64,000 bases of DNA. Source: Williamsoniiplasma somnilux. Its GTDB lineage: Bacteria; Bacillota_I; Bacilli_A; Mycoplasmatales; Mycoplasmataceae. Under the pieces are notes generated by a model. The model saw nothing but the letters and a program-made list of their open reading frames with translations. It was not told the origin of the DNA and did not search any database. Where the stretch lies: contig NZ_CP024965.1 of NCBI RefSeq assembly GCF_002804005.1, positions 310,001-374,000 of the forward strand, written 5' to 3'. Positions 33,101-44,508 of the stretch are shown piece after piece (position 1 is the stretch's first letter; each line of letters begins with the position of its first letter). Position numbers and translations under genes: made by a program.

Positions 33101-33294
33101 CTGCTGAGGTTATAAACACTGTACTTTCATCACTTGGTGAAGACTCATCAGGATTAAAAATTAAAATTAGTATGAATATAGTTGGCGGAAACACGACTCA
33201 TATATATATTGAGCTTATTGGTTTAGGAAATATAAATAATAATTATAAATTTTATAATACAACAGGAACAAAAAGTTTGTACATTTTGCATTAA
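30118..33294 (+). CDS. Repeat surface-protein-like protein, divergent (TTG start)
   Basis: 1058 residues, unknown family. No ATG fits: the ribosome-binding site GAAAGGTG (30101-30108) is followed after about 10 nt by TTG (30118), giving MPIKKFKKISLLFLTTIPIT, a basic start and a hydrophobic segment of the same type as the other long proteins. A GTG at 30106 lies inside the ribosome-binding site and is less likely. About ten standard units follow, ending with L.H.W-like strands (LIHSW, IEHEW, LEHHW and so on), then a shorter atypical end (GLKIKISMNIVGG, ending SLYILH). It has no short-type partner upstream. It resembles the next gene more than cassettes A-D, especially in its first unit (IEKIEK after an 'EDL' helix). 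Confidence 0.88.
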
Positions 33295-33386
33295 TAATAT
33301 TTTTTCCAATTAAATTTTAAAATTATATTTTTTCATTAAATATTTTATGAAATATTTTTATTTGTTGAACAATAATTACAAAAATC

Positions 33387-33403
33387 AAAAAAAAAAAAAA
33401 AAA
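33387..33403 (+). repeat. Poly-A tract (A17) before the last repeat gene
   Basis: Seventeen A in the 137-bp gap 33295-33431, 28 bp before the ATG of the next gene. TTGTTGAAC lies about 25 bp upstream and could include a -35 box. Length change of the tract could affect transcription or translation initiation. Confidence 0.6.
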
Positions 33404-33431
33404 TCAAAATAAATTTTAAGGAAAAGTAAAA

Positions 33432-36400
33432 ATGAAAAATAATAAAAAAACTCTTAAACATTTAACGTTATTATTATTGGCAATGATACCACTAGTATCT
33501 TTGACCATTTTAACTTTAAGTTTTAAAGAATATTCTAAACAAAATAGTTTTTTCTTAGATGACGCACAACAAATAAAAACTGTTTTGGATGAAAAAAATT
33601 ATGATGACTGAACTGAGACAGATTTATTGAACGCACTTGTCAATGCTGGTATTTCAAAAAAAAGGATTTTAAAAATTGAAAAAATTGAAAATAGTATTTT
33701 AACCAATCAAGAAAATTTAAAAGGTAATAGTAAATGAGGAATAACTTTAAAAACAAGAATTGAAGGTGGAAATAATAAATTTATTACCTTAAATCACTCT
33801 TGAAACAAAGCAAATAATAAACACAAAAATTTATCTTATTTAAGAAAGGAAATTAATGAATTATTGCTTTCAAAAGTTTACTTCGGTTGAACAAAACAAG
33901 AATTACAAGAAAAAATTAATCAAAAATATAAAGTTAACAACATTAAAGTTGCAAAAGAAAATATGATTACAAAAAATTTTGCAAGAACGAAATGAAAGAA
34001 TAACATTTGAAAATTCACTGGAATAAGCAAAAATTTTAAAGGCGAAATCAAATTAACTCATGAATGATTAGAATACGAAAAACACTTATTAAATATTTCA
34101 ACAATTCAAAATCAACTTCAAAACATACTAAATGCAAAAACAGAAGCACAGTGAACAAAACAAGAATTAGAGAATATTATAATAAAAGAAAATTTAGATA
34201 ATTTTGGCGGAATAATTGCTGAAAAAGAACAAACAGAAATTAGTGATAACCAAATTATTACTAATTGAAAATTTATAGGTAAAGGATTAAAAGATAACAA
34301 TTTTACATATAATGGTTTTATAAAATTAAAACATTGTTTAAAAGTGCATAAACAGCAAAAATTAAACATTCGCAAATTAAGAAAAGATTTACAAATTATT
34401 TTAGACAGAAAAATTGATTCAAAATGAACCCAAAATGAATTACAAACCGCAATTGATGAAGCCAATTTTGATGTTAAAGGAAGTATTGTTGTTAAACGAA
34501 AAAATCTTGATTTTAATCGTTCATGAAAAATTGAGTGAACTTATGAATCTTGAGATTTTCAAGCTTTAGGCAATGAGAATAATAACTTTAAATACAATGG
34601 TTTAGTCACTTTAAATCACAAATTTTTTTTAAGTAATAATAATGTTAAAGATATAAAAAATATTAAAAATGATTTACAAAATATTTTAAATTCTAGAATT
34701 CATTATGCCTGAACAAATTTAGAATTAGAATCTGCAATTATAAAAAGTAATTTAGATATTAGAGGTGGCATTAAAGTTGAAAAAGCAACTTTTAAGAATT
34801 CTCGTTCTTGATTCGGTGATGAACAAATTAATCAATGAAATTTTATTGGAAAAGCCAATGATAAAAATGCTTTTAGCTATAATGGAGCAATAACTTTAAA
34901 TCACCAATGGAGCAATAAAAAAGATTCAACCAAAAATATTGCTAAGGTTAGAAAAAGATTGCAAGATCTTTTAAATTCAAGAACTAATTCTGTTTGAACA
35001 AAAACAGAATTAGAATCAGCAATTGTTGAAAAAGGTATTGATGTCATAGGCGGAATTACCGTTGAAGAAATAGCCAATAAAAACCGTGCAGCAAGTGGTG
35101 GAAAACATAAAAGTGGTTGAACATTTATTGGTAATGGATCACTACACTCACCATATAAATATAATGATTCAACATCTTTAATTCACAAATGAAATGATAA
35201 AAAAGATATTTCAATTGACATTTCAAACATTAGTGAAGAAATTAATAAATTACTTGCTTTAAACTCTTTAACTAATGATGATTGAAATTTAAATGTTTTA
35301 CAAGCCAAACTTGATAAAAAATATGGATTTGGAGAAATGACTATATCGTTGCATACAACAGAGCAAGAAAAGAATGACAAATTTATCAATATAATTAATC
35401 GATATTCTATCAAAGGAAATGGATCTATTGATAACGATTTTGAATATAAAAATTCTATAATAATATCTCATATTTGAAAAAAACCTTTTAAATATTTACT
35501 TTCAATTAAAGATTTAGCACCAGAACTTCAAGATTTAATCAATACAAAATTTGACTCTAAATGAAATATCAATGACTTACAAAAAGCTATTAATGAATTA
35601 AACTTAGATTTAAAAAATGGAATTACAGTTGTCCCGATCGAAACAATAAATAATCGTTCATGAGAAAACGTGCAAAACCAAAATAAATACAAATTTATTG
35701 GTAATGGGACCTTAAAAAATGATTTTAAATATAATGGGGAAATTATTTTGTCACAAAATTGAAGCTATTATAAAGATGTTAGTATTGACATTAATAAAAT
35801 TAATTCAAAACTTCAAGATATTTTAAATTCAAGAACTAATTCAAGTTGAACTAAATCAGAAATTGAAAATGAAATTGTTAAACATAATATTGATGTTGAA
35901 GGGGGAATATCCGTTAAAGAAGTTATGATTAAGTCACGATCATCAGCCTTTTTAAATTATAAAAAAAGTTGAGAATTCATCGCTAATGGTGATGAAAACA
36001 ATGTTTTTAAATATAAAAATAAAATAATTCTTACTCATTCATGAACTCAAAAAGAAGATACAAGCATTAATATTTCACACATTGCAAATGACTTGCAAAA
36101 ATTAATAGATGAAAAACCAACTTCTGCTTGAAGTCTTAACAATTTGCAATATAGAGTTAATAACAAATATGGCTGAAATCAAATAACTGTTCTTGAATCA
36201 AAAATAATTACTCAGTATTCTTTTGATGCTGAAATGCATAAACAAAATTTTACTTTTATCGGTAGTGGTAATATTTCTAACGACAAAAAATATAATGGAT
36301 CAATAAATTTAACCCAAACTTGATATAAAAAAACCAATACAACTCAAAGAATAACGGTTGTAAATCATGAAATACGAAATGTTGTTTTTTCAAGAAAAGA

Positions 36401-36614
36401 TATACCTTGAACTAAAAAAGAATTAGAACAAGCAATTGTGGATGCTGGTATTGATATTGCTGGTGGAATTACCGTTAAATCACATGGTTCGCAAATTGGA
36501 TGACCAGGACAACCGTCATTTACTGAATGAACAATTACTGGCAATGGTAAATTTGAAAATGCTTGAAAATACACTGGTGAACTTTTTATAAAACACTGAT
36601 GAACCAAGTATTAA
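33432..36614 (+). CDS. Repeat surface-protein-like protein, divergent (last of the array)
   Basis: 1060 residues, unknown family. ATG after TAAGGAAAAG. N-terminus MKNNKKTLKHLTLLLLAMIP with a hydrophobic segment to about residue 31, no lipobox. Eleven units follow, with ends such as LNHSW, LTHEW, LKHCL, LNHKF and IKHWW. Individual unit ends have drifted (one contains a Cys, rare in this family). Closest to the preceding gene in the first unit and in several later ones (KWNDKKD.SI.I..I..EI..LL). No short-type partner. The gene ends 46 bp before the promoter of the hydrolase gene, and I see no strong terminator between. Confidence 0.88.
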
Positions 36615-36660
36615 ATCGTTAATTGTTTTAAATTAAAATTTATATATTTATTTCTATTAG

Positions 36661-36666
36661 TATAAT
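36661..36666 (+). promoter_or_regulatory. -10 box before the hydrolase gene
   Basis: TATAAT in an AGTATAAT context, within an AT-rich gap after the repeat array and about 20 bp before the ribosome-binding site GAGGTG (36687-36692). No convincing -35. Confidence 0.55.
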
Positions 36667-36710
36667 AAAAATATATAAAAACAAATGAGGTGTTAAATAT
36701 CGAAAATTCA

Positions 36711-37664
36711 ATGTTTGCAAAAGCTATGATTTCAATGTGAAATTCTCACTTTGCAAGAACAGTTTATAAACGCGAAGATGGAAAAGATATTAAAATAAAC
36801 ATTATTGATATGTTTAATTGAAATCCAACCAATTTTGATTCTAATAAAAAAATGGGGATCAAAGAAGTTAAAAATCCAACAGCAAGTATTTTTCTTTCTT
36901 CAAAAGACAATTTAAAAATAGCTGCATCAATTTGGTTAAATCCTAAGCCAACAAAAAAATGAATAGTAGGAATTCATGGTTATAACTCTACACGTTTTGA
37001 TGTTTTGTATTTAACATGACATTACCGTGAACTTGGATATAATATTATAACTTTTGATTTTCGTAATCATGGAGCAAGTGGAATTGATATAGTTAGTTGA
37101 GGATATAAAGAAAAATGAGATTTAATGGCGGTTATTAATTGGTTAATTAAATCTTATAGCGTTCAAGAAATCGGCTTAGTCGGGACAAGCATGGGTGCAT
37201 TTACAATGAATTATTTTATATTGTCTGAACCCGAACTAATAAAAAAGGCAAATATTAAATGAGGAATCTCTGATTCTTCATACATGTCTGTTCCCGAGCT
37301 ATTAAAAAAAATGGTTTTTTCGAATGCCCCCAAAATTTTAGGTGGTTATGCTAAAGAAACTTTAAAAACAATGTTAAAAATTTACAAACAAGAATATAAT
37401 GTAGACTTAACTAGATTGGATTTTATTTCTTTAATTAAGCCAGATGATAAACATCCTCCGATTCTTTACTTGCATAATAGATATGATAGAATTACAAATT
37501 CTATGGATAGCTTTAGAATGTGTAACATCAAAAATAGTATGGAAAATTCTGAAGAAAATGAAGTAAAAATTTTTGATGGCAAACATCATACAAAAGCAAT
37601 AATCGAGGATCAAGAAATTTATAAAGAAATAACCTTAAAATTTGTTAAAAAACATCAAAAATAG
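36711..37664 (+). CDS. Alpha/beta hydrolase
   Basis: 317 residues from the first in-frame ATG. Serine hydrolase of the alpha/beta fold: oxyanion strand VGIHGYNSTRF, nucleophile elbow GTSMG (158-162, Ser160), acid YDRIT (Asp259) and a His near the end (HH 292-293 in GKHHTKA). The layout resembles family S9-like or 'YqkD/FrsA-like' hydrolases of Firmicutes and mollicutes, with an unknown ester or peptide substrate and no signal sequence. The start is uncertain. The Shine-Dalgarno GAGGTG (36687-36692) is 18 nt from this ATG but only 6 nt from an in-frame ATC (36699), so a non-AUG start adding IENS (read as M) is possible. It stands alone between the repeat array and an ABC operon. Confidence 0.85.
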
Positions 37665-37671
37665 TTTTTAT

Positions 37672-37716
37672 AAAATATCATTGATATATAATAAATATCA
37701 ATGATATTTTTTATTT
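37672..37716 (+). terminator. Intrinsic terminator after the hydrolase gene
   Basis: A perfect 16-bp stem AAAATATCATTGATAT (37672-37687) pairs with ATATCAATGATATTTT (37695-37710), followed by T-rich sequence. Confidence 0.9.
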
Positions 37717-37740
37717 TTTAAGGAAGAAGGCGTTAAAAAA

Positions 37741-39300
37741 ATGCTAGATGATAACTCAAAAATTCAACCCGTTGTAGAACTTTACAACATCACAAAGATT
37801 TTTAATAAAACCAATTGAGCGATTAAAAAAATTAGTTTAACTATTAATAGAGGCGATTGCTTGGCGATTATGGGCAATAACGGATCGGGTAAGTCTGTTT
37901 TAGGAAAATTAATTGGTAATCAAATTTCTCAAACATCAGGAACTATTGATTATTTCTTTGAAGAAGATAATATCTTTAGAGCAATTGGTTATCAAGGAAG
38001 AGAACAAACTTGACCCGGAGGTTTTACCGTTAAAGATATTTATCGATTGTATTCAACAATTTATAATGTCAGAGATCAAGAGTGGATTAATAAGCTTATG
38101 GATACTTTTGAAATACAATTTATTTTTCATAAAACTTTAAGTAAATTAAATATTATTAGTTTGCAATTATTTGCAATGTTTTTGGCAATGTTGCATAAAC
38201 CTGAGTTAGTAATAATTGATGAATTTTCAGCAACAATTGGTTTTGAAACTAGATTTAAAATAGTTAATTTATTAAAAGAATATACTAATGATGGTGGTTC
38301 GGTTGTTGTAGTTTATCCAGATGATTTTGTTCTAAATTCAATTTGCAATCGTATAATTCTTTTGAATAATGGAGAAATAGAGGAAGATTTAAAAATTAGT
38401 GAAGTTATTAATGACTTTGGTTCGACATTTGAATTTGTTAAAAAATCAGCAGAAAGAATCAAAGTTAATAAATATAAAAAGAAAATTGATCCAAATTTAA
38501 AATCATTAATAAATAAATATAACTCTTTATATACGGATCTGAATGTAAAATTCCAAAATTTAGTAATTAATGAAAGTGATTTAAAAACTAAAAATTTAGC
38601 AGTTGATATTAAAAATAATTTATATTATGTTAATTTAAGTAGAGAATTATTAATAGAAACTTTTTCAGTAAATCTTACAAGCGATTCTGTCAAAGTTGCA
38701 AAAATAAATTTCATTAAAACTAAAAAATCTCTTCAGAAACTTTTAAAAAAATTAAACACTTACAATAGCGCTTCTGCTACAAAGTTTATTAATTTACCAA
38801 TTTTCTTAAAAAGTTTAATTAATATTGATTATTTTATTGAAAATAAAATAATTCACGCCTTAGAAGGTGATGCACTTTTATCGCTTGAAGAATCAGATGA
38901 TGTGGACACTTCAATAAGCGACCGCAAAAAACTAAAATCTCTTAAGAAAAAATATATAAAAGAAGAAATGAAAATAATCAAATTAGAACGTAAAAAAAGC
39001 AAAAGACGTAAGCAATTAGAAGCTATGTCAATTGAAAAAAGAGATGAACTTAAAAATCAATTAATTAATGAACAAATTAAATATGAAAATGAAATTAATG
39101 CTACTAGTCAAGAAGCTGTTATTGATACTTTAGAAAATGATTCGAAAACCTTGAAAGAAAATTCAAGTGAATTAGAAAATAATAAAACACAGTTATTGGT
39201 GGATATTTTACAAACAAAAATTGAAGATAATGCTAATAAAATTAAGGAACTTGAAGAAATAATTGAAAAAGAAAATAATGTATCTGAGGAAATTAAATAA
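37741..39300 (+). CDS. ABC transporter ATP-binding protein with long coiled-coil tail
   Basis: 519 residues, much longer than the usual 230-300. The first ~230 residues are an ABC ATPase: Walker A GNNGSGKS (45-52), Q-loop region GYQGREQ, Walker B LVIIDE (Asp160-Glu161). The signature motif is strongly altered (LSKLNI in place of LSGGQ). The long C-terminal part is highly charged and rich in K and E, predicted to form coiled coil (about 390-515). It heads a three-gene operon: both following genes are membrane proteins starting in overlap with the preceding stop. Probably the ATPase of an exporter; the substrate cannot be told. The altered signature may mean that it acts with a second ATPase or is slow. 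Confidence 0.85.
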
Positions 39301-40346
39301 TGAAAAACACGTTCATAATTTTGGGTAGACTTTGAAAAGTTCAAGCAGTAAATTATTTTAAAGATGTTACAAATATTACATTAGGAGTCATCATGACTTC
39401 TTTAACAATGATTTGTTGAATAGCATTCAAAACAAAAGAAGGAGGTTTAATTGCTGATCCTTTTGTTTTGGCATCAGCAATGGGAATTAGTGCGATTAGT
39501 AATTCTCAATATAACTTTAATTTGACGCTAACTGATTGACGTTTTAAAGGTTTTTTTAGAACCTTTTCATCAACCCCCGTTTCTAAAACTTTGGTTTTCT
39601 TAGGTATCTTAATGTTTAATTGGTTTATCAATTTGCTTGTGGCTTTAGTTTTGTTTTCTTTGGCCATGATTTTTCAAGAACAAAGGGTTATAGTTCAATA
39701 TGTCAATTGACCAATTTTTATTTTAGGTTTTGTACTAAATGTTTTACTTTCAAATGTAATCGCTATCGCTTTAACATTTGTATGAAAACGTCGTGATGTG
39801 ATACTTGTTTTATCCTTATTGTCTTATTTTGGACCAATGTATCTTTTAGGATTAGGCTTACCATGAAATCTTTCTGGTAATGTAAAATGACTAAATGATT
39901 TTTTATATTTATGGCCTCACCGTTATACGCTTTCAATCATTCAGTCGGGTTGAATATGGGGTCATACACCTAATTTTATGTTACCGATTGCTGGAGACCC
40001 AACTCTCCCTGGAGGAGTAGAAGCCGGCTCATTATTAGCAAGAAGAGGATTAGGAATGAATGGACAATTATGAATTCCTGTTTTAGTTTCTCTCGTTTGA
40101 ATTTCAATTTTTTTAGGTTTGATATATTTAGGCGTGAAAAGAAAATTTAGTTTTGGAAGAAGAGGACTTAAAACCTATAAAGGAATTAATAAACACTTTT
40201 ACAATATTTCCTTAATTAAAAGAGCTAAATCAATAACTGAAATGGAATTAATAATTAAACAAATTAAAGAAGAAACTAACAACACAAAAGCATTAAACGA
40301 AAAAAACCTTAAAGAACCTAATAAAAAGATAGGGGGTTCTTCATAA
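39300..40346 (+). CDS. ABC transporter permease-like membrane protein
   Basis: 348 residues; the ATG overlaps the last base of the ATPase stop codon. It shows about six hydrophobic segments (for example VIMTSLTMICWIAF, TLVFLGILMFNWFI, LGFVLNVLLSNVIAIALTFV, WIPVLVSLVWISIFLG), the layout of an ABC-2 type permease. It ends in a soluble tail with LIKRAKSITEMELI, a motif also found in the tail of the next protein. Many Trp codons are TGA. Probably forms a heteromeric permease with the next gene product. No similarity to a characterised transporter that I can name. Confidence 0.78.
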
Positions 40347-41488
40347 TGTTTAATAATAATTTTAGAAAAAATTTAAATATTTTTTGCAGATTATGGGTGG
40401 TTCAAAGCCGTTATTGATCTGATAACATTATGAATTTATTTTTAGGAATAGCGGTTTCATTATATACAATGGTTTGTTGACTTTCCTTTAAAAGTGGAGA
40501 CCCATTTTTGATGGTTTCTGGAATCTCTGTTGGTATTATAAGAAATGGTTTACACATTTATCAAAAATCGTTAGTTGATTGAAGAATACACGGAACAAAT
40601 CAAAGATTAGAGACTTTGCCAATTCCTAAATATGTAAGAGCGGCTGCTACAATCACTTTTAATTTAGCAACGACATTTGGAATTGCCTTATTTATGTTTA
40701 TTATTGCAATTTTATGCTTTCCAGCTCAAAGAGATTTGCTACCACATGCTAATGGTTTGATGGTCATTAGTGGTTTTTTTATGACATGATTAGTTTCTTA
40801 TTTGATGGGAACTGTTATTTATTTATATGTTAAAAATCCTAGTGCATGTCAAATGATTGGACTTTTAATTTACACAACTTCTTTAAATTTTTTAGGTCTT
40901 GCTTTTCCAATTCAAGTAATTTTAAATAATGGTTGAACATGAATGGGTGATGTACTTTATTTATGACCTCAAAGGTTTTCCTTAAATATTCTTCAAGCGG
41001 GATTTGCGAATGTTACTCATGCTTTTGAATCAATAAAGACCGGTGAAATAACTACTTGAGTTGAAGGACAAAATTACTTGGGTATTATGAACATTGAAAA
41101 TTTCCCTTTGTTTAATAATGATGGAACCCCAGTTCTAGATAAAAATGGTTTGCAAAAAACTTTAACAGTAGATTTTGGTTTCGTTGGTAAAGCGTGAATT
41201 GCTTATTTAGGTTGAACTGGTTGAGCGATGTTTTATGGTTTAATAACAATTTATAAAACAATTAAAAATGTTATTTTTCATGAAAAAAATGAATATGGTA
41301 AATTTGCTGTTAATCAATCCACTTCCAGATATATTGTTCAAATTAAACGTGCTAAATCAAAAGAAGAAATTGAAATGATTCACCAATCGCGTATAGATGA
41401 ATTAAGGAATAAATCAAATTTAACTAAAACAATTGTAGATCAAGTGCAAAGAGAAATGCACATTAAAGAATATAAGAATAATGATTAA
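40346..41488 (+). CDS. ABC transporter permease-like membrane protein (second)
   Basis: 380 residues; the ATG overlaps the preceding stop by one base. It is a paralogue of the previous protein: both start with a short N-terminal segment and RLW.VQ, have about six membrane segments, a 'LPxPK / TPVSK' loop after the second segment, a 'LYLWP.R' motif, and a tail with IKRAKSKEEIEMI. It contains a larger soluble loop (about 235-290, near NIENFPLFNNDGTPVLD), probably outside. The last gene of the operon; ileS, with its own promoter and leader, follows. Confidence 0.78.
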
Positions 41489-41505
41489 TTTTTTTAAAAA
41501 TAAAG

Positions 41506-41511
41506 TATAAT
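41506..41511 (+). promoter_or_regulatory. -10 box of the ileS transcript
   Basis: TATAAT, 11 bp after which the transcribed T-box leader would begin. It lies directly after the stop of the second permease gene. Confidence 0.7.
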
Positions 41512-41519
41512 AATTTTAT

Positions 41520-41747
41520 TAATAGACACGTGGTTGAGAAAAGTGTTTTAGAGAGCTGTTGGGTGGTGCAAAACAGTAACAACTCTTCAACTTCATCACT
41601 ATTACTTATTTAGAAAAGAAAGAGTAATCGAGTAGAGTTCTGCGGTGGCACCGTTAAAACCATTTAGAGATGATGAATCATAATATTTAGATTCATTAAT
41701 TAGGATGGTACCGCGTTAATCGCTCCTATTTTAGGAGCGATTTTTTA
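41520..41747 (+). promoter_or_regulatory. T-box riboswitch of ileS
   Basis: Fills the gap between the permease gene and ileS. It has the T-box landmarks: AGAGAGCTG followed by GGGTGGTGCAAAAC (stem I conserved motifs), the T-box sequence AGGATGGTACCGCG (41702-41715), and a terminator stem ATCGCTCCTA (41719-41728) with TAGGAGCGAT (41732-41741) and a T6 run. Uncharged tRNA-Ile would stabilise the antiterminator and allow ileS transcription (known for the class). ATC (41595-41597) is a plausible Ile specifier codon. A second GGTGGCACCG motif lies at about 41645-41656. Confidence 0.93.
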
Positions 41748-41762
41748 TTTAAAAGGAGATTT

Positions 41763-44492
41763 ATGGGGAATAACAAATACAAAGATACTTTATTAATTGG
41801 ACAAACAACTTTTGAAATGAGAGCAGGATTAAAAGATAAAGAACCTTTAATTGAAAAGTTTTGAGAAGATAAAGCAATCTATAAACAACGATTAAAAGCA
41901 AATGAAAATAAAGAACTGTTCATGCTGCATGATGGTCCTCCTTATGCGAATGGTGATTTGCACATTGGACATGCTTTAAATAAATCTTTAAAAGATTTTA
42001 TTATTCGTTGAAAAAATTCAAATGGCTATAATGCTCCTTTTATTATGGGATGAGATACTCACGGTTTACCTATTGAAACAGCAGTTACCAAAACAGGCGT
42101 TGATCGCAAAAATATGGAGGCCGCAGAATTCAGAAAATTATGTGAAAAATATGCTTTAGAACAAGTTAAAAATCAATCACAACAATTTAAGAGATTAGGA
42201 ATGTTTACTGATTATGATATTAATTATTTAACTTTAAGACCTGATTTTGAAATTTCTGAATTAAAACTTTTTGCAAAAATGTTTAACGATGGATTGATAT
42301 ACAAAGCCTTGAAACCTATTTATTGGTCACCATCAAGTGAATCGGCATTAGCTGAATCAGAAATCGAATATGCTGATATTAAATCGCCAACAATTTTTGT
42401 TGCTTGCCAAATTACCAGAGGAAATCAATTTGTTAACATTAATGATAATTTATTAATTTGAACTACTACTCCTTGAACTATTCCTGCAAATCAATTAATC
42501 GCTGTTGGAGAAATGATGGATTACTCTTTGATTACTTCAAAAAGCGATAAACGTAAAATAGTTGTTGCTAGTTCATTGATTAAAAATGTAACTGAAACAA
42601 TTGGTTGAGAAAACCCTGAAGTATTAGCAAATTTTAAAGGTAAGGATTTAGTTAATGTTGAATACGCTCATCCATTGTATGAAACAAAAATTTCTAAAGT
42701 AGTTTTAGGACATCACGTTACTGATGAAGCGGGAACAGGACTTGTCCATATTGCTTCTGGGTTTGGTGAAGATGATTATTTAATTGCCAAAAATAATAAT
42801 TTAGAAATTTTTGCTCCAATTGATAATCAAGGTAAATTCACATCAGAAGTCATGGATGAAAATTTAGTTGGTAAATTTTATGACGATACCAACAAAGAAA
42901 TTGTTCAAAGATTAGACGCAAATCAAAAATTATTAAAATTAAAATTTGTTACTCATTCCTATCCTCATGATTGAAGAACTAAAAAACCAGTTATTTATCG
43001 TGCAACTCTTCAATGATTTGTAGGTCTAAATAAAGCTAAAGAAAAAATTTTAAATCATGTTGATGAAATTCAAACTAATCCAAAGTGAGCAAAATCTAGA
43101 TTATATCAAGTATTGGATGACCGTACTGATTGAACCATTTCTCGTCAAAGACTTTGAGGAGTACCAATATTAGGTTTTTATGATCAAGATGATAATTTAG
43201 TTTTAAATGCTGAAATTTTAGATTATACAATTAGAAAAATTGAAGAATTAGGAACAAATTCATGATTTAGTGAACCAGCTGATGTTTTTTTACCAGAAAA
43301 ATTCAAAAATAAAGATTTCAAAAAAGAAAAAGATATTTTAGATGTTTGATTTGACTCTGGTACTTCAGCAATTGCTTTAGAAGAAAGATTCCCAAATTTA
43401 AAAAGACCATTTAACGTCTATTTAGAAGGAAATGATCAATATCGCGGTTGATTTAATGCCTCAATGATTAATTCAGTTGTTTACGATGATAAGTCACCTT
43501 ACAACAATTTAATTTCTCACGGAATGACAACTGATGAAAAAGGGCGTAAAATGTCTAAATCTTTAGGCAATGGAATTAATCCAATTGAATTTGCAAATGA
43601 TTCAGGAACTGATATTTTACGTTTGTGAGTTGCTTCTACAGATTACACTGATGACCAAAAAATAGGTCCTGAAATTATTAAGCAAATTTCTGAATCTTAT
43701 CGAAAAATAAGAAATACAATGCGTTTCATTTTAGCTAACATAAATGATTTTGATGAAAACAAAAATTATCAAGAAAAATTAGAAGAAGTAGATTTATATG
43801 CTCTAAACAATTTATCTGAATTTAAAAACAAAGCCATTAGAGCTTTTGATAACTATCAATTTAATCAGGTTTACAATTTAGTAATTAATTATGTGACTAA
43901 TGATTTATCTGCTTTTTATTTAGATTTTATTAAAGATATTTTATATATTGAATCTAAAGATAATAAACGTCGTAGACAAGTTCAAACAGTTCTATTCGAA
44001 CAATTATGAGCATTGTTAGATATTTTAAGACCAATTTTAGTTCATACAGTTGAGGAAGCTTACCAATCAACGAGTGATGATAATAAAAATAAATCAGTGC
44101 ACTTATTGGATTTAAAAGATCAAGATTTTGTTCAGTCTCACGAATTTGTAAAACGTTGAGAAACAATTTTAAAATTTAAAGACGACATTAATAAATCTTT
44201 AGAAGAAGCTAAAATAGCTGGAGTTGTTACGAAAGGTTTTGAAGCAAAAATTGATGTTCAACTAAAAGATGAATTTAAATTTATTAGTGAAATCAAAAAT
44301 TTAGAACAAATTTTTATTGTCGGAGAAATTAATTTTGTATCAAAAGATTCGCAATTTATTGAACGTGAAATGTCATTTATAAAAATTTCTACAAAACAAG
44401 GTCTAAAATGTCAAAGATGCTGAGGAATATTTAGTGAATTAATTGACCAAGAAATATGCCAAAGATGTAATAATATAGTTAATAATAAATAG
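41763..44492 (+). CDS. ileS: Isoleucine--tRNA ligase
   Basis: 909 residues, class I aminoacyl-tRNA synthetase that charges tRNA-Ile. HIGH is at residues 67-70 (in GDLHIGHAL) and KMSKS at 596-600 (in [10 protein letters not shown]). The editing domain (CP1) contains TTTPWTIPANQ and [18 protein letters not shown]-terminal zinc site is kept (C883, C886 and a second CxxC about 14 residues later). The start is fixed by AAAAGGAG just upstream. Expression is set by the T-box leader. The following genes lspA and rluD-type overlap or nearly touch, so they may share this control. Confidence 0.97.
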
Positions 44493-44508
44493 AAAGAAAG
44501 GCTTAATT

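Noticed and set aside
7200-36614. The repeat array as a set of short broken genes
   Set aside because: It looks fragmented only under the standard code. With TGA as Trp, eight long frames run without interruption and keep the repeat pattern.
7518-36614. The array as a prophage or an integrative element
   Set aside because: I see no integrase, transposase, phage structural or conjugation gene, and no att-like repeats at the edges. Only the repeat-protein genes are present.
24574-36614. The repeat proteins as lipoproteins
   Set aside because: None has a Cys after its hydrophobic N-terminal segment, unlike the clear lipobox in the 51409-52389 gene.
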